In this document: in pieces, positions 12,369 to 23,826 of the stretch
Numbering within the stretch: position 1 is the stretch's first letter
How the letters are laid out: every line of letters starts with the position of its first letter
Source: Asterias amurensis
Lineage: Eukaryota > Echinodermata > Asteroidea > Forcipulatida > Asteriidae
Assembly: GCF_032118995.1 (NCBI RefSeq)
Contig: NC_092654.1
Coordinates: 7,696,284-7,760,283, forward strand
DNA length: 64,000 nt
Reading direction: 5' to 3'
Notes under the pieces: generated by a model
Told to the model about the DNA's origin: nothing
What the model saw: the letters and a program-made list of their open reading frames with translations, nothing else
Database searches by the model: none
Made by a program: the position numbers and the translations under genes

Positions 12369-12651
12369 TGAGCTACTCATCAGTTTTTCTTTTACAGAAC
12401 GTTGGAAAGTAGGCTAGTATACAGTGCTAATGCACAACGGTGTGAGAGTAAAACCAAACTTTTTATTCTTAATCCCCAAGTACAAATTTAATTAACTGCT
12501 TAGTAGAAAACACCTTGACTTAGCAAAACAAAAATGTTTGCGATACAAACTTGGAAGCGGCAGCCAATGGATAGTCTTCAGGGAAAATTACCCTTTTATT
12601 ACATCAAGTCATAAACCACAAGGGAAACCGATTGGGTAAACTTTTAATACT

Positions 12652-12714
12652 CCCGCGGGATTTGAACCAACGACCTCCGGATTAACGTATCGGCGCTCAC
12701 CAACTGAGCTATAA
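12652..12714 (-). repeat. tRNA-like SINE head on the minus strand
   Basis: Read on the minus strand, this has TAGCTCAGTTGGTGAGCG as A-box region and GGTTCAAATCC (12658-12668) as B box, about 45 nt apart as in tRNA genes. The T stem has one mismatch. It represents the minus-strand module found in nearly every array unit (about 251, 3158, 4990, 6940, 8099, 11523, 13525, 18240, 18785 and 52310). Confidence 0.6.
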
Positions 12715-13183
12715 AGCTCTATATCGGTGGCCTCCATACAATAGCTCAATTAAATTTGTATTACATTACATATTCTATCTTTTGTTTTATTCATTTGCCC
12801 CGTCTTTCGACTGGGCAGGGAAAAATTAGTATTTATTAAGGTTGTTTGAATTGTTCCACTGTATGCACAAACATCTAAAGGGGAAAGATCTTTGCGAACG
12901 CAGTGAAACCAAGGTCATACTGAAGAAGTGTTTCACCGTGGTAGTGTATGTGTACATGTGTAATAAACTTCATGGCGTTAATTGAAATCAGTAAACAAAA
13001 CTCTGGGGGAAAAAAATCATACATTTATTTAAATTTTAGTCTATTGCAATGGTTGTATTTTTCTCAACCTAGAAATGATTTTTAACTGGAATTATATCAA
13101 ATAATATAGAAGAAACTATCAAAATAAGTTATTATTAAAAGTAGGTTTTAATATTAGCGAGATTATTGAATATTCATGAGAAG

Positions 13184-13284
13184 GTGGTGCAAGTAGTCGG
13201 AGCCTGGACTTATTTCAATCTCTAGCTGTGCCCTCAGGGGGTCCTTGAACAAGGGCAAGAATACAAGGTTCGAATCCCATCTGT
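13184..13284 (+). repeat. tRNA-like SINE head, Ser/Leu-like with long variable region
   Basis: The module begins GTGCAAGTAGTCGGAGCC and carries the B box GGTTCGAATCC about 75 nt later, spacing that fits a class II (Ser or Leu) tRNA ancestor. The variable segment contains the inverted pair GTCCTTGAAC and AAGGGC. Copies lie near 2832, 4100, 5502, 7438, 10868, 14026, 14800, 15620 and 52792. Some have lost the CAGGGGGTCCTTGAACAAGG part. Confidence 0.5.
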
Positions 13285-15810
13285 GTGATTTGTATTCACA
13301 GAACTAGGGAAAGTACTGAGTATGCAGTGCTTAACACACATCGGTATAAGGACAAAACAAAAATTGATATTCTTTATCCCCCGATGCAAACTTAATTAAC
13401 TGCTTAGAAAATACCTTGGCTTGGCTACGCAAACAAATGTTTGCGATACAACCTTGGAAGCGGCAGTCAAGTAACCAAGTTTTTTTTAGAATATTGGGTT
13501 AAACAAAGAAAAGTAACTCCTGAGGGATTTGAACCAACGAGCTCCGGATTAACGCACCGTTACTCTAATAACTGGGCTATCAACCCGTTATTAGTGGTCT
13601 CCACACAATAGCTCAATGTTTAGTCTAATGTAACTCATATACATCTTCTATCTTTTATTATTTTATTAGCCCAATCTTCCGAATGGGCAGTAAAAAATTA
13701 GTCTTTAGACTCATGAAGTTGTTCCTCTGCACGGAAATCTTTAGTAAAAGGCGAAAGATTTATGCGAATGCAGTGAAACCAGAGTGCAGAATAAGCATTC
13801 CACCATGGTAGTCTTTCGTTACATGTGTAACAAAGTTCATGGCGTTAATTGAAACCAGTAAATAAAACTCTGGAACAAATTTGTCATAGATATTGTATTT
13901 TTCTCAATAAAAAAATATAATTAAAGTGGACATAATCAAATCTTTTAGAAGAAACTACTAGAAGAGGTATTATTATTAAAGTAGGTTTGAATATGTTAGT
14001 CAGATCATTGAATATTCATGAGAATGTGGTCAAGTAGTCGGAGCCTGGACTTGCATATCAAGATGTGCACTCGACCAATGGCAAGAATGCAAGTTTCGAA
14101 TCCCGCGTGCGCCCGAGTAATGGAAGCCTGTGTTTTTAATTTTCACAGAACTCGGTAAAATACTGAGTATGCAGTGCTTATAATACAAATCGGTGTAAGA
14201 GTTCAACCAAAATGATAAATTTTGCATCCCCGATCCAAATAATAGCGTTTATCAAATCATTGCGGTACCCGCTGCTAAAACATCGGATTTGAATTACCTC
14301 AGCTGTACCGGTCAATCTCGGTGGTCTAGTTGGTAAAAATGTCGTCGGGGAATCTCACCCGAGTAGATTACTCTGTTTGTTTGTTTGTTTGTTTGGTTGG
14401 TGTTTTTTTAACAGAACTTGGGAAAGTACTAAGTATACAGTGCCAACACACATCGGTGTAAGGGTAAAAGCAAACTTTTTATTATGTATTCCCCGATACA
14501 AATTTAATTAACGGCTTAGAAAATACTTTGGCTCAGCAATAGTGTTGCCGATACAGCCTAGGAAGCGGCAGACAAGGGATCGTCTGTGGTGAAGTGATTT
14601 TTTTATTTCAAACATCAGGTAATATAAAGCCACAAGTGAAACGGACAGCAATAGTGTTGCAATGGTTGTATTTTTCACAACTTAGAAATGATTTTTAACT
14701 GGAATTATATCAAATAATATAGAAGAAACTATCAAAATAAGTATTGTTAAAAGTAGGTTTTAATATTAGCGAGATTATTGAATATTAACGAGAATGTGGT
14801 CAAGTAGTCGGAGCCTGGACTTATTTCAATCTCTAGCTGTGCCTTCAGGGGGTCCTTGAACAAGGGCAAGAATACAAGGTTCGAATCCCACCTGTGTGAT
14901 TTGTATTTACAGAACTAGGGAAAGTACTGAGTATGCAGTGCTTAACACACATCGGTATAAGGACAAAACCAAAATTGATATTCTTATCCCCCGATGCAAA
15001 CTTAATTAACTGCTTAGAAAATACCTTGGCTTGGCTACGCAAACAAATGTTTGCGATACAACCTTGGAAGCGGCAGCCAGGTAACCGACAGGGTAGATTT
15101 TTAGAATATTATTGGGTTAAACAAAGAAAAGTAACTCCGGATTAACGCACCGTCACTCTAATAACTGGGCTATCAACCCGTTATTAGTGGTCTCCACACA
15201 ATAGCTCAATGTTTAGTCTAATGTAACTCATATACATCTTCTATCTTTTATTTGTTTATTAGCCCAATCTTCCGAATGGGCAGTAAAAAATTAGTCTTTA
15301 GACTCATGAAGTTGTTCCTTTGCACGGAAATCTTTAGTAAAAGGCGAAAGATTTATGCGAATGCAGTGAAACCAGAGTGCAGACACAGCACTCCACCATG
15401 TTAGTCTTTCTGTACATGTGTAATAGAGTTCATGGCGTTAATTGAAATCAGTAAACAAAACTCTTGAACAAATTTATCATAGATATTGTATTTTTCTCAA
15501 TACAAAAATATAGTTAAAGTGGAGATAATCAAATCTTCCAGAAGAAACTACCAGAAGAGGTATTATTATTAAAATAGGTTTGAATATGTTAGTCAGATCA
15601 TTGAATATTCATGAGAATGTGGTCAAGTAGTCGGAGCCTGGACTTGCATATCAAGATGTGCACTCGACCAATGGCAAGAATGCAAGTTTCGAATCCCGCG
15701 TGCACCCGAGTAATGGAAGCCTGTGTTTTTAATTTTCACAGGACTCGGTAAAACACTGAGTGCAGTGCTTATACAAATCGGTGTAAGAGTTCAACCAAAA
15801 TGATAAATTT

Positions 15811-17825
15811 TGTATTTGTATCTGTATCTGTATCTGTATTGTTGAGCCGGCAAAAAAATGTCTAAAGACACATCACACCAGCTTTGCGCATTGTGTGGAT
15901 GGGATGGCTTAATTTTTGAAGTGCTTAGCGAGAGTGTCTTTGAAGATATCTAATGAGTTGCTGGAAATCACACTACCGGGTAAGGCGTTCCAGTCCTTGA
16001 TGGTAGCCGGGAAAAAACTGTTTCCGTAGATTTTGGTTGAGTGACGAAGTTGTTGAAATTGGAGATTGAGTTTTCTGGAGGGTCGAGTGGAATGTTGAGC
16101 AAAGTCTTGAAGAGGGATTTCAACTAAGTTATTAACGAGTTTGTAAAACATAGCTAGTCTTCTGGCTTTCCTTCTTATTTCTAGTGGTTTCCAGCTAAGT
16201 TCTTCTAGTATACTGGTGATTGTACCTGGTGTTCTACTGTAATTATTTGTGGTGAAACGAGCTGCTTGTCTTTGAATTTGCAGTGGCATACTCTAGGATG
16301 GGACGAACCAAGCTTGTGTAGGCTAGCGATTTTACATGAACAGGGTATTTATTGAGGTTCCTTTTGATGACACCAAGTACACCAAGTACTTGTTTAGTAG
16401 CTGAAGCTGTTTGAACATCCCAGTTTAACGTGTTGGTGATATGAACGCCAAGCTACGTGTGAGATTCCACAGATTCTAGTTGTTTGCCACAAAAGGTATA
16501 GCTGGTGGGGGTGACTTTTTCTTGAAGCAATTGTCATAGTAAAACACTTGCTGGGGTTGAATTGCATGAACCAAGTGTCTTGCCATTCTTCAAGTCGCTT
16601 CAGGTCATCTTGTAGAATGGATCTATCCTGAGCTGACTATACTGGTGTGTACAAGAGACAATCATCTGCAAACAACCTTGATGAAGAGATTAGTTTGCTA
16701 GGAAGATCGTTTATGTATGCCAAAAACATAAGCGGTCCGAGGATAGTCCCTTGAGGTATGCCCGAGGTGACGGCAACAGATGAGGATGAAGTCCCATTTA
16801 CGACAACTTGTTGAGTTCTTCCAATGAGAAAGCTTTTTATCCATTTGGCAACATTGCCGTTGATTCCATAGTAGTTTAATTTGTGAAAGAGTCTACGGTG
16901 GGGAACTTTATCAAAAGCTTTGGTAAAGTCTAAGATAGCTGCGTCGACCATTTGCTTATTATCGAGTGCCTTACTGGTGTCGTCTATGGTGAGTATAAGT
17001 TGAGTCTCAGTAGACCTTCTAGCACGAAAACCATGTTGATAATCTGTGAGAATTTGATGTTCTTCAAAACGTTTCATGATGTGACTATGTAGAATGTGTT
17101 CAAGGAGTTTGGAGATTACTTGTGCTAATGAAACTGGTCTATAATTCGCTGAATCCGTTCTACTTCCCTTTTTGAATAATGCCGTAACATTGGCCTCCTT
17201 CCAACCTTTGGGGACTTGGCCCGAGTCAGTTGACGACTGAAACAAGTCCTGAAGAATTGGTGCTAGTTGATCTGCAAATGTTTTTAAAAACCAAGGTGGG
17301 ATACCGTCCGGCCCTTGCGATTTAGATGGGTTTATCTTAAGTAGTTGGTCTTTGACCCCTTTAAGCGAGATGATGAGTTTCCCGATTGATCCGTTTGGGC
17401 TTTCCCCCATGTCTGGCATTGGAGAGGATCCCTCTTCAGTGAAGACACTTTTGAACTGATTGTTTAGAATGTCTGCTTTCTGAGCGTCCTCACTGATGAT
17501 GTTCCCTTCATTTTTAAGGTCAATGCCTTGGTTGTCTTGTCGGAGTTTGGAGATGAAGTTCCAAAATGACTTTGGTTTTTCTGTAATGGTCGATGTCAAG
17601 AATTCACTGATGTATGTGGAGTGAGCAGATTTGAGATTCTTGTGGACGATTTTCCTTGCGTCACAAAACTTCTGCCAGTCGCTGTGAAGATTTGTTCTCT
17701 TTGCCTTGTTGTACAATCGCTTTTTAAGTTTACAGAGGTTTTTTTTAGGTCGTTTGTAAACCATGGTAGGTTGTGTCTTGATGAGGTCATCCGGGTAGGG
17801 ACAAATTTGTCCCTACGCAAATAAA
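15811..17825 (-). mobile_element. 5'-truncated CR1/L2-like LINE with reverse transcriptase
   Basis: The element is read on the minus strand. An open 375-codon frame (17764-16637) covers most of the reverse transcriptase. Visible motifs are QGPDGIPPWFLK, ANYRPVSL, GFRARRSTETQL, DFTKAFDKVPH, SGIPQGTILGPL and the catalytic FADD. An in-frame stop follows shortly after FADDCLLYTPV. A C-terminal domain continues in another frame at 16289-15909 with QRQAARF and NSFFPATIKDWNALP, typical of CR1/L2/Jockey-type elements. Upstream, the segment with NLPWFTNDLKK is in a different frame from the RT, so several frame breaks make it non-functional. The endonuclease is absent (5' truncation). The 3' end is a (TGTATC)n tract at 15811-15840 as read on the plus strand, as in CR1-like elements that end in a microsatellite. 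It sits inside an array unit. Confidence 0.85.
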
Positions 17826-19437
17826 GCGTATCGGGGATATATGTATCCCCGATGCAAATATAGCGTTTATCAAATCATTGCGGTACCCGCTGCTAAAACA
17901 TCGGATTTGAACTGCCTCTAGCTGTACCGGTCAATCTCGGTGGTCTAGTTGATAAGAATGTCGTCGGTTAGAATCCCACCCGAGTAGATTACTCTGTTTG
18001 TTTGTTTGGTTGGTTTTTTTTTTTTTACAGAACTTAGGAAAGTACTAAGTATACAGTGCCAACACACATCGGTGTAAGGGTAAAAGCAAACTTTTTATTA
18101 TGTATTCCCCGATACAAATTTAATTAACGGCTTAGAAAATACTTTGGCAGCTTTTTTATTTCAAACATCAGGTAATTAACCACAAGGAGACGGACTGAGC
18201 AGGTTTTAAGAAACTGGGTTGACGAAGAAAAGTTGATTCTGCGGGATATGAACCAACGACCTCCGGATTAATGTTTACCGGCACTCTACCAGCTGAGTTT
18301 ACAACCCTTTAATGGTGGTCTCCACACAATAGCTCAATGTTTAAATATTTTACATACATACTCTATCTTTTATTTATTTATTAGCCCAATCTTTCGACTG
18401 GGCAGTAAAAAAATTAGTCGATAGACTCATTAATTTGTTCCTCTGCACGGAAATCTTTAGTAAAAGGCGAAAGATTTATGCGAATGCAGTGAAACCAGAG
18501 TGCAGAATAAGCGTTTCACCATGGTAGTCTTTCTGTGCATGTGTTATAAACGTCATGGCGTTAAACGAAGTCAGTAAACAGAACTCTTGAACAAATTATT
18601 CATACATGTTTACAAACTTTAGTCTATTGCAGAGGTTGTACTTTTCTCAATCAAAATATATGTTCAAAGTGGAAATATACCGATTAGATTAGAAGAAACT
18701 ATCAAAATAGGTATAATTAAAGCAGGTTTGAATATAATAGCGAGAAAAAAAAGTAAAATCGGTTCAACAAAGAAAAGTTTCCCCATCGGGATTTGAACCA
18801 ACGACATCCGGACAGGCGCTCAACAAACTGAGCTATTTATTAACATTCGTATTCTAACATTTGTTTATTTATTAGCCCAATCTTTCAACTGGGCAGCAAA
18901 AAATTAGTCTATAGACTCATCGAGTTGTTCCTCTGCACGGAAATCTTTAGTAAAAGGCGAAAGATTTGTGCGAATGCAGTGAAACCAGAGTTCAGGTTAA
19001 GTATTTCACCATGTTAGTCTTTCTTTACATGTGTTATAAACTTCATGGCGTTAAAGGAAATCGGCAAACAGAACTCTTGAACAAGTTTTATCATACATGT
19101 TTACAAATTTTAATCTATTGCAGAGGTTGTATTTTTCTCAATCAAAATATATGTTCAAAGTGGAAATATACCGATTAGATTAGAAGAAACTATCAAAATA
19201 GGTATAATTAAAGTAGGTTTGAATATAACAGCGAGAATATTGAATACACTCATGCATGAGAATGTGGTCAAGTAGTCGGAGCGACTTGTTCTATCTAGAA
19301 TCCATCCCGAGTATACGACTCAGTTTTTCTTTTACAGAACGTTGGAAAGTAGGCTAGTATACAGTGCTAATACACATCGATGTGAGAGTAAAACCAAACT
19401 TTTTATTCTTTATCCCCCGATACAAATTAAACTAGAC
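17826..19437. repeat. tRNA-headed composite repeat array, last units
   Basis: The array resumes after the LINE with a Glu-like module near 17935, a minus-strand module near 18240, hairpins near 18385 and 18876, and a degenerate plus module near 19260. A deletion joins unit interiors near 18745. The last recognisable array sequence is the SINE tail ending about 19430. The transition to unrelated satellite follows. Confidence 0.75.
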
Positions 19438-19544
19438 ATTAAGTGTTTGTGAACAAACACGAAGCTGTTCCTTGTTGTTTTGCTTGGATTATGTGCTTCA
19501 TTGCCCAAGGAATATATAACTGAAAAAAGGTTTAAAAAAGTTGT

Positions 19545-20240
19545 GAAGCTCTTGTTATAAGGTCTTACTTCCCGGTTGACCCGTAAGTAAAGGTCAACAT
19601 GAGCCCACAGCTACCAAAGATTAATCTGCAATGCCAAGGAGTCTATAAAATCGGTTAAAGATTAATCTGCAATGCCAAGGAGTCTATAAAATCGGTTGTG
19701 TAGATCTTGATATATAGTCCCACTTCCGGTTGACCCAGAAGTAGAGGTCAACTTGTGGTCACAGTTTTCCAAAGCTAATATTTATTGCCTAAGAGTCTAT
19801 AACTGAAGTTTGAACATTAGCTTTGTACTTTTTTAGATATGGGCTCACTTCCGGTTGACCCGGAAGTAAAGGTCAGCATGGGGGTCAAAGTTGTTTCAAA
19901 CTAATCTTGAATGCCCAAGGAGTCTATAGCTGAACAAAAATTGATAATCTGTTGTGTAGTTCTTGAGATATGGTCCCACTTCCGGTTGACCTGGAAGTAG
20001 GGGTCAACTTGAGGTCACGGTTTTTTAAAGTTAATATTTCATGCCTAAGGAGTTTACAACTGAAAATATTTTTAAAATCTGCTGTATAGTTCTTGAGATA
20101 TGGTGACACTTCCGGTTGACGCGGAAGTAGAGGTCAACTTGAGGTCACAGTTTTTTCAAATTAATCTCCAACCCCCAAGCAGTCTTTCAGAACAAACAGT
20201 TGAAAAGTCGGCCGTGAAGTTCTTGAGATATGATGCTGCA
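19545..20240. repeat. ~125-bp satellite with palindromic ACTTCCGG core
   Basis: Five diverged copies carry the core CTTCCGGTTGACCCGGAAGT followed by AGGTCAACTTGAGGTCAC, at about 19571, 19726, 19848, 19980 and 20107. The first interval contains an extra internal direct duplication of about 41 bp (19616-19697). The core is an imperfect palindrome (ACTTCCGG/CCGGAAGT) that includes Ets-like GGAA sites. No open frame is consistent across copies, so a noncoding satellite is the simplest reading. Confidence 0.75.
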
Positions 20241-20860
20241 AAGATTTCCCTAATATGCAAATGAGGGTCACTGGTGGTTAATTAATAAAGAATTTTAATA
20301 TGTTTTATGATAGGAATTAAGCTAAACATCCTAAAGCCTCCATTTGATATTATTTTACGTGTTTAAAAACACATAATTCATTTGTAGGATACTCCTTTAT
20401 TTTCCTACTCCTGCCGATAGGGGGCGCTCTTATGAGACGTTTTAATTGCACGATTTGTGCACGGTAATGTCTGTATCTGACTCTGTATTTGTATGTGTAC
20501 GTCGCAAAGCCCAAAACTGTCATAAAATGTCAAGCTACAAATTCCCCTATAGAACACGGCCCAGTTTTATGGCTCTGTCTGCTTCAACCAAACTCTGCCC
20601 ATTTATTATACAACCACCATTCTTCGCTTACTGTTCAGGCGCTGAAATATCTGTGCAATTAGTTCAAAGCAAAGATTACATATGAAAAGCTTCCCCGCGC
20701 ACAAGCAAACATATCCCTGCTAAGCTGTGAAATATGCAAGCTTGGAAAGCACACAAACAAAAGAAATCCCTGCTATAAGCAGTCTATTTCGCTTGACGTA
20801 AGTGCAAAATTCAATTCTTCTGCAGAGCACTGAATCTTTTTCATTAAGCAAGTTCGCATC
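20241..20860. other. Intergenic, no gene recognised
   Basis: AT-rich sequence without a supportable coding frame. The motif CCCTGCTAAGCTGTGAAATA near 20714 recurs in changed form near 21607, so part of this interval may be an old repeat. Confidence 0.4.
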
Positions 20861-21430
20861 ATGACTCGACTAGTCGCACCTCAAACCTAACTACGACACT
20901 TGTCGAGATAAAATACAGATTCTCAAGATTTGTACCGCTATGTGCAGCGAGGGCAATATTAATTATGTTGCGAACGGGTGTGACTAGTGAAATTTACTAC
21001 TCGACTAGTCGCACTTCAAACCTAACTACGACACTTGTCGTGACTAAGTACGGATTCTCAAGATTTGTGCCGCTATGCCGCAAGGGCGATATAAATTATG
21101 TTGCGAATAGTAGTAAGCAACACAACTGGTTCACCAAACAGGTAGTCGGGACAAATTTTTAATTATGTTGCGAATGGGTGTGACTAGTGAAATTTACTAC
21201 TCGACTAGCCGCACTTCAAACCTAACTATGACACTTGTCGAGATAAAGTACGGATTCTCAAGATTTGTGCAGCTATGCCGCAAGGGCAATATTAATTTAA
21301 GCAACACAACTGGTTCACCAAACAGGTAGTCGGGACAAATTTTGTAGTCGATGTGTGGACACGATTATAACGGGAGTAGAGAAAAACAGTAGTCGCGACT
21401 CAAATAATAATTTGTAGTCGCGACTTTAAC
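20861..21430. repeat. Tandem repeat with ACTCGACTAGTCGCAC units
   Basis: Three long units begin near 20864, 20999 and 21199 with ACTCGACTAGTCGCAC and share AAACCTAACTACGACACTTG and GATTCTCAAGATTTGTGC. Unit spacing is 135-200 bp. The flank at about 21390-21430 contains GTAGTCGCGACT palindromes. Similar GTAGTCGTGACT-type motifs occur in an intron of the second P450 near 35800-35900. Confidence 0.65.
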
Positions 21431-22544
21431 ACCAAGCACACTAGTCGCCCCTGCCTACTTTTGTCTAAAGTAAAGCACGGTTTTTCCTGCGAATGCTAAT
21501 CAAATTTTTAAGTCACTGTTTTCGCAGTGAAAGTTTCGCAGGAGTTGAGCACAGTTAGTCAACTGTAGCAAATTTTTTGATGCGAATTGTGACGTGAAGA
21601 ACTCATTCCCTGCTAAGCTGTAAAATACGCTTAGCGTAAGCACAGTTCCCTGATTACGTAAGCGCTGCGATTCTTTCCTTTAAAAGCCATTGGTCCAGGA
21701 CCAAACTACATAATAGCTTTTTAAACACAAAAGCAGCTTAACCATGCCTAATGTTCAAGTTGTGAATCCAGATGTTCTGCTCAATTTCTGCACTTTTTGT
21801 AAAGCAAAATGTTTTGCCTGTTTATTATATTAATGCGTTCTCTAGTTAATATTTGACCGTATAAAAAAATGCACAGTCTCCCGATTGCATAACGTGACGT
21901 CATGAAGATGTTGCAAACTGCTTCAGTGGTGTCAATTACCAACAATTTGGGAGAACGAAAAAGTTTGCCACACATACTCTAGACATTGCACAAAATGAGC
22001 AGTTATTGTAGATTTTTAAAGTTTTTTTGAGAATATGGCCAGTAATTCGACAGGCAGAGCCAAAATTTACAATTCCGTATTAAGGAATTGTTGTATATAA
22101 GTCAGGAACTTCTTAAATGTGTCGGAACTTTCACATTCTGTTATATTTTTCTGTTTAAATTATGTCTGATATTTTTCAGCGTTCCGGTCGGAGCCATTGC
22201 TGAAGTCATCAATTTAGACACGGCATGTAAGAATGAAATTCGTCGAAGAAAGTCACCATTTTGATTAAGTTAAATTGTGGCTATAGTGGTAGCCTTAACA
22301 AATGGAAAACAAATGTATATAGGAGTGCATGTATCTTGTATTGTAAATATTGCTGTATCTGCTGCAGCTTCACGCGCTATATTCTCGTAGCTCAAATCGC
22401 TATATTAATCACAGGAACCTTTTTTTCTGTCAAACCACTTGAGTCGTTCAACACATCGACAATGTTAGTCAAACAATTATTTAGTCAAACATGAACTCTT
22501 AAAGTAAAACATGCTGAATTGACTTCACGTGCTCTTTTAATGTT
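21431..22544. other. Intergenic, no gene recognised
   Basis: Short frames (for example 21975-21781 on the minus strand and 22261-22494 on the plus strand) have no recognisable domain or codon bias and no splice context. Nothing else is supported. Confidence 0.35.
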
Positions 22545-22992
22545 CGGAGCCGGTGACGCATGCAATTATGTCCTCTATGCAATACTATTCGGAGGACATT
22601 ATTACATAATGCAATTCTGTCCGCCCGGACACATTTGCATATGCAGTTGTGTCCACCCCCGTGCAAAACCGTCCTTGCAGTAAATTAAACGCGCTTGGTC
22701 GACTGAACACGTTTGCCATTTTGTTTACAAGCTAAGTGTGTGTCATGAATGACATGGGAAAGGTTCGGCCATTGGGTATTTACTGTAATCATAAAATACG
22801 TGAATATTCATGCTGCATATGGGCTACGTAGGTTCAGTGCAGGCACGCTCGCTTACGCGCGCACATACATACAGTCATGTACATGTCCGCCGAGACGGTT
22901 TTTGCATAGCCGTGGACACGATTGCATATGCAAAAGTGTCCGATGAGGACAGTTTTGCATGGCGGACTCAATTGCATCTGACAACGGCCAAT
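22545..22992. mobile_element. Foldback MITE with repeated GTCC/GCAT modules
   Basis: The two outer thirds are imperfect reverse complements. The left part (22550-22680) carries GCATGCAATTATGTCC, GGACACATTTGCATATGCAG and TGCAAAACCGTCC. The right part (22888-22990) carries GACGGTTTTTGCAT, GGACACGATTGCATATGC and GGACTCAATTGCATC in inverse order. A further fragment, GCAAAAGTGTCCGATGATG, lies in intron 4 of the first P450 near 27396. No transposase is encoded. Confidence 0.5.
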
Positions 22993-23065
22993 GTGTATAC
23001 AGAGGGCGTGACCTAAATAAGTTGAGTTGCGAAATTCGTTGTTTTTTGTCTCTAGTGTCTCGACT

Positions 23066-23459
23066 TAAAAGCACTATTGGTAATTGCTCAAAATAATTGT
23101 AAGCATAAAAACTTACTTAATAGCGATCAATGGAGATAAGTTGGTAGTATAAAACATTGTGGGAAACGGCTCCCTCTGTAGTAACGTCGTTTTCGAGAAA
23201 AAAGTTATTTCTCACTAAAATATTTGAACAGGATTTCGAGACCCTAGAATTTAATTTTGAGATCTCGAATTCAAGCATGCTGAAAGCACACAACTTCGTG
23301 TGACAAGGTTTTTTTTCCCCACTATTATCTCGCAACTTTGACGACCAATTGAGTTCATTTTTTTCACAGGTTTGTTATTTGGTGCATATGTTTAGATACA
23401 CCAAGTTACTGAGAAGACTGGTCTATGACAATTACCGAAAGTGTCTAGTGTCTTTAAAG
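23066..23459. mobile_element. GGCAGTGGACAC-family MITE, copy 1
   Basis: This belongs to a family with ends resembling AAAGGCAGTGGACACTATTG and TAATTGTC/GACAATTA subterminal motifs, present in four near-complete copies here (also 54911-55201, 56605-56988 and 60870-61212). This copy has a decayed left end. It contains the characteristic internal inverted pair ATTTCGAGACC and GAGATCTCGAA. It is noncoding. Confidence 0.75.
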
Positions 23460-23579
23460 CCATTGGACCCTTTCGGTACAGAAAAAAAAAAAAAGGTCAC
23501 AGATTTACAAATAATTTACAGGGTTTACAGAAGGTAATGGTGAAAGACTTCTCTTGAAATATTAGTCCATGAAATGCTT

Positions 23580-23826
23580 TACTTTTTGAGAAAACGGTAA
23601 AACAATATAAATTCTCGTTAACGAGAATTACGGATTTGTTATAAACACATGTCATGACACGGCGAAACGCACGAAAACAGGAGTGGGTTTTCCCGTTATT
23701 TTCTCCCGACTCCGATGTCCGATTGAGCCTAAATTTCCACAGGATTGTTATTTTATATATAAGTTGTGATACACGAAGTGTGTGACTTGGACAATACTGT
23801 TTACCGAAAGTGTATAATGGCTTTAA
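23580..23826. mobile_element. Fragment related to the GGCAGTGGACAC MITE family
   Basis: The right half matches the end of the family (CGATTGAGCCTAAATTTCCA, then a diverged version of the CAGGTTTGTTATTTTATGC segment and ACCGAAAGTGT). The left half is unrelated, so it is either a distinct subfamily or a recombined remnant adjoining copy 1. Confidence 0.5.

Larger units (their letters stand above)
10556..15810. repeat. tRNA-headed composite repeat array, units 7-11
   Basis: The array continues with a truncated unit at 10556, then hairpins near 11665, 12798, 13668 and 15261 and an unanchored fragment near 14660. The order of subfamilies (Glu-module unit, CGACTGG unit, CACTGTATGCAC unit, CGAATGG unit) repeats the order seen at 3726-8240, which suggests a higher-order repeat of about 3-3.5 kb. 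The sequence from 14660 repeats part of the unit starting at 13085, showing recent local duplication. No host gene is seen. Confidence 0.75.

Noticed and set aside
15811-17825. Retroviral or LTR-element polymerase
   Set aside because: The RT motifs and the C-terminal NSFFPATIKDWNALP domain are of the non-LTR CR1/L2 type, and the element ends in a microsatellite with no LTRs.
1-19437. Functional tRNA gene cluster
   Set aside because: Anticodon arms do not fold convincingly, acceptor pairing is partial and each module is followed by a long SINE-type tail, so these are tRNA-derived repeats.
1-19437. CRISPR-like array, because of regularly spaced repeats
   Set aside because: Units are about 1 kb, the DNA is eukaryotic and there are no short identical repeats with unique spacers.
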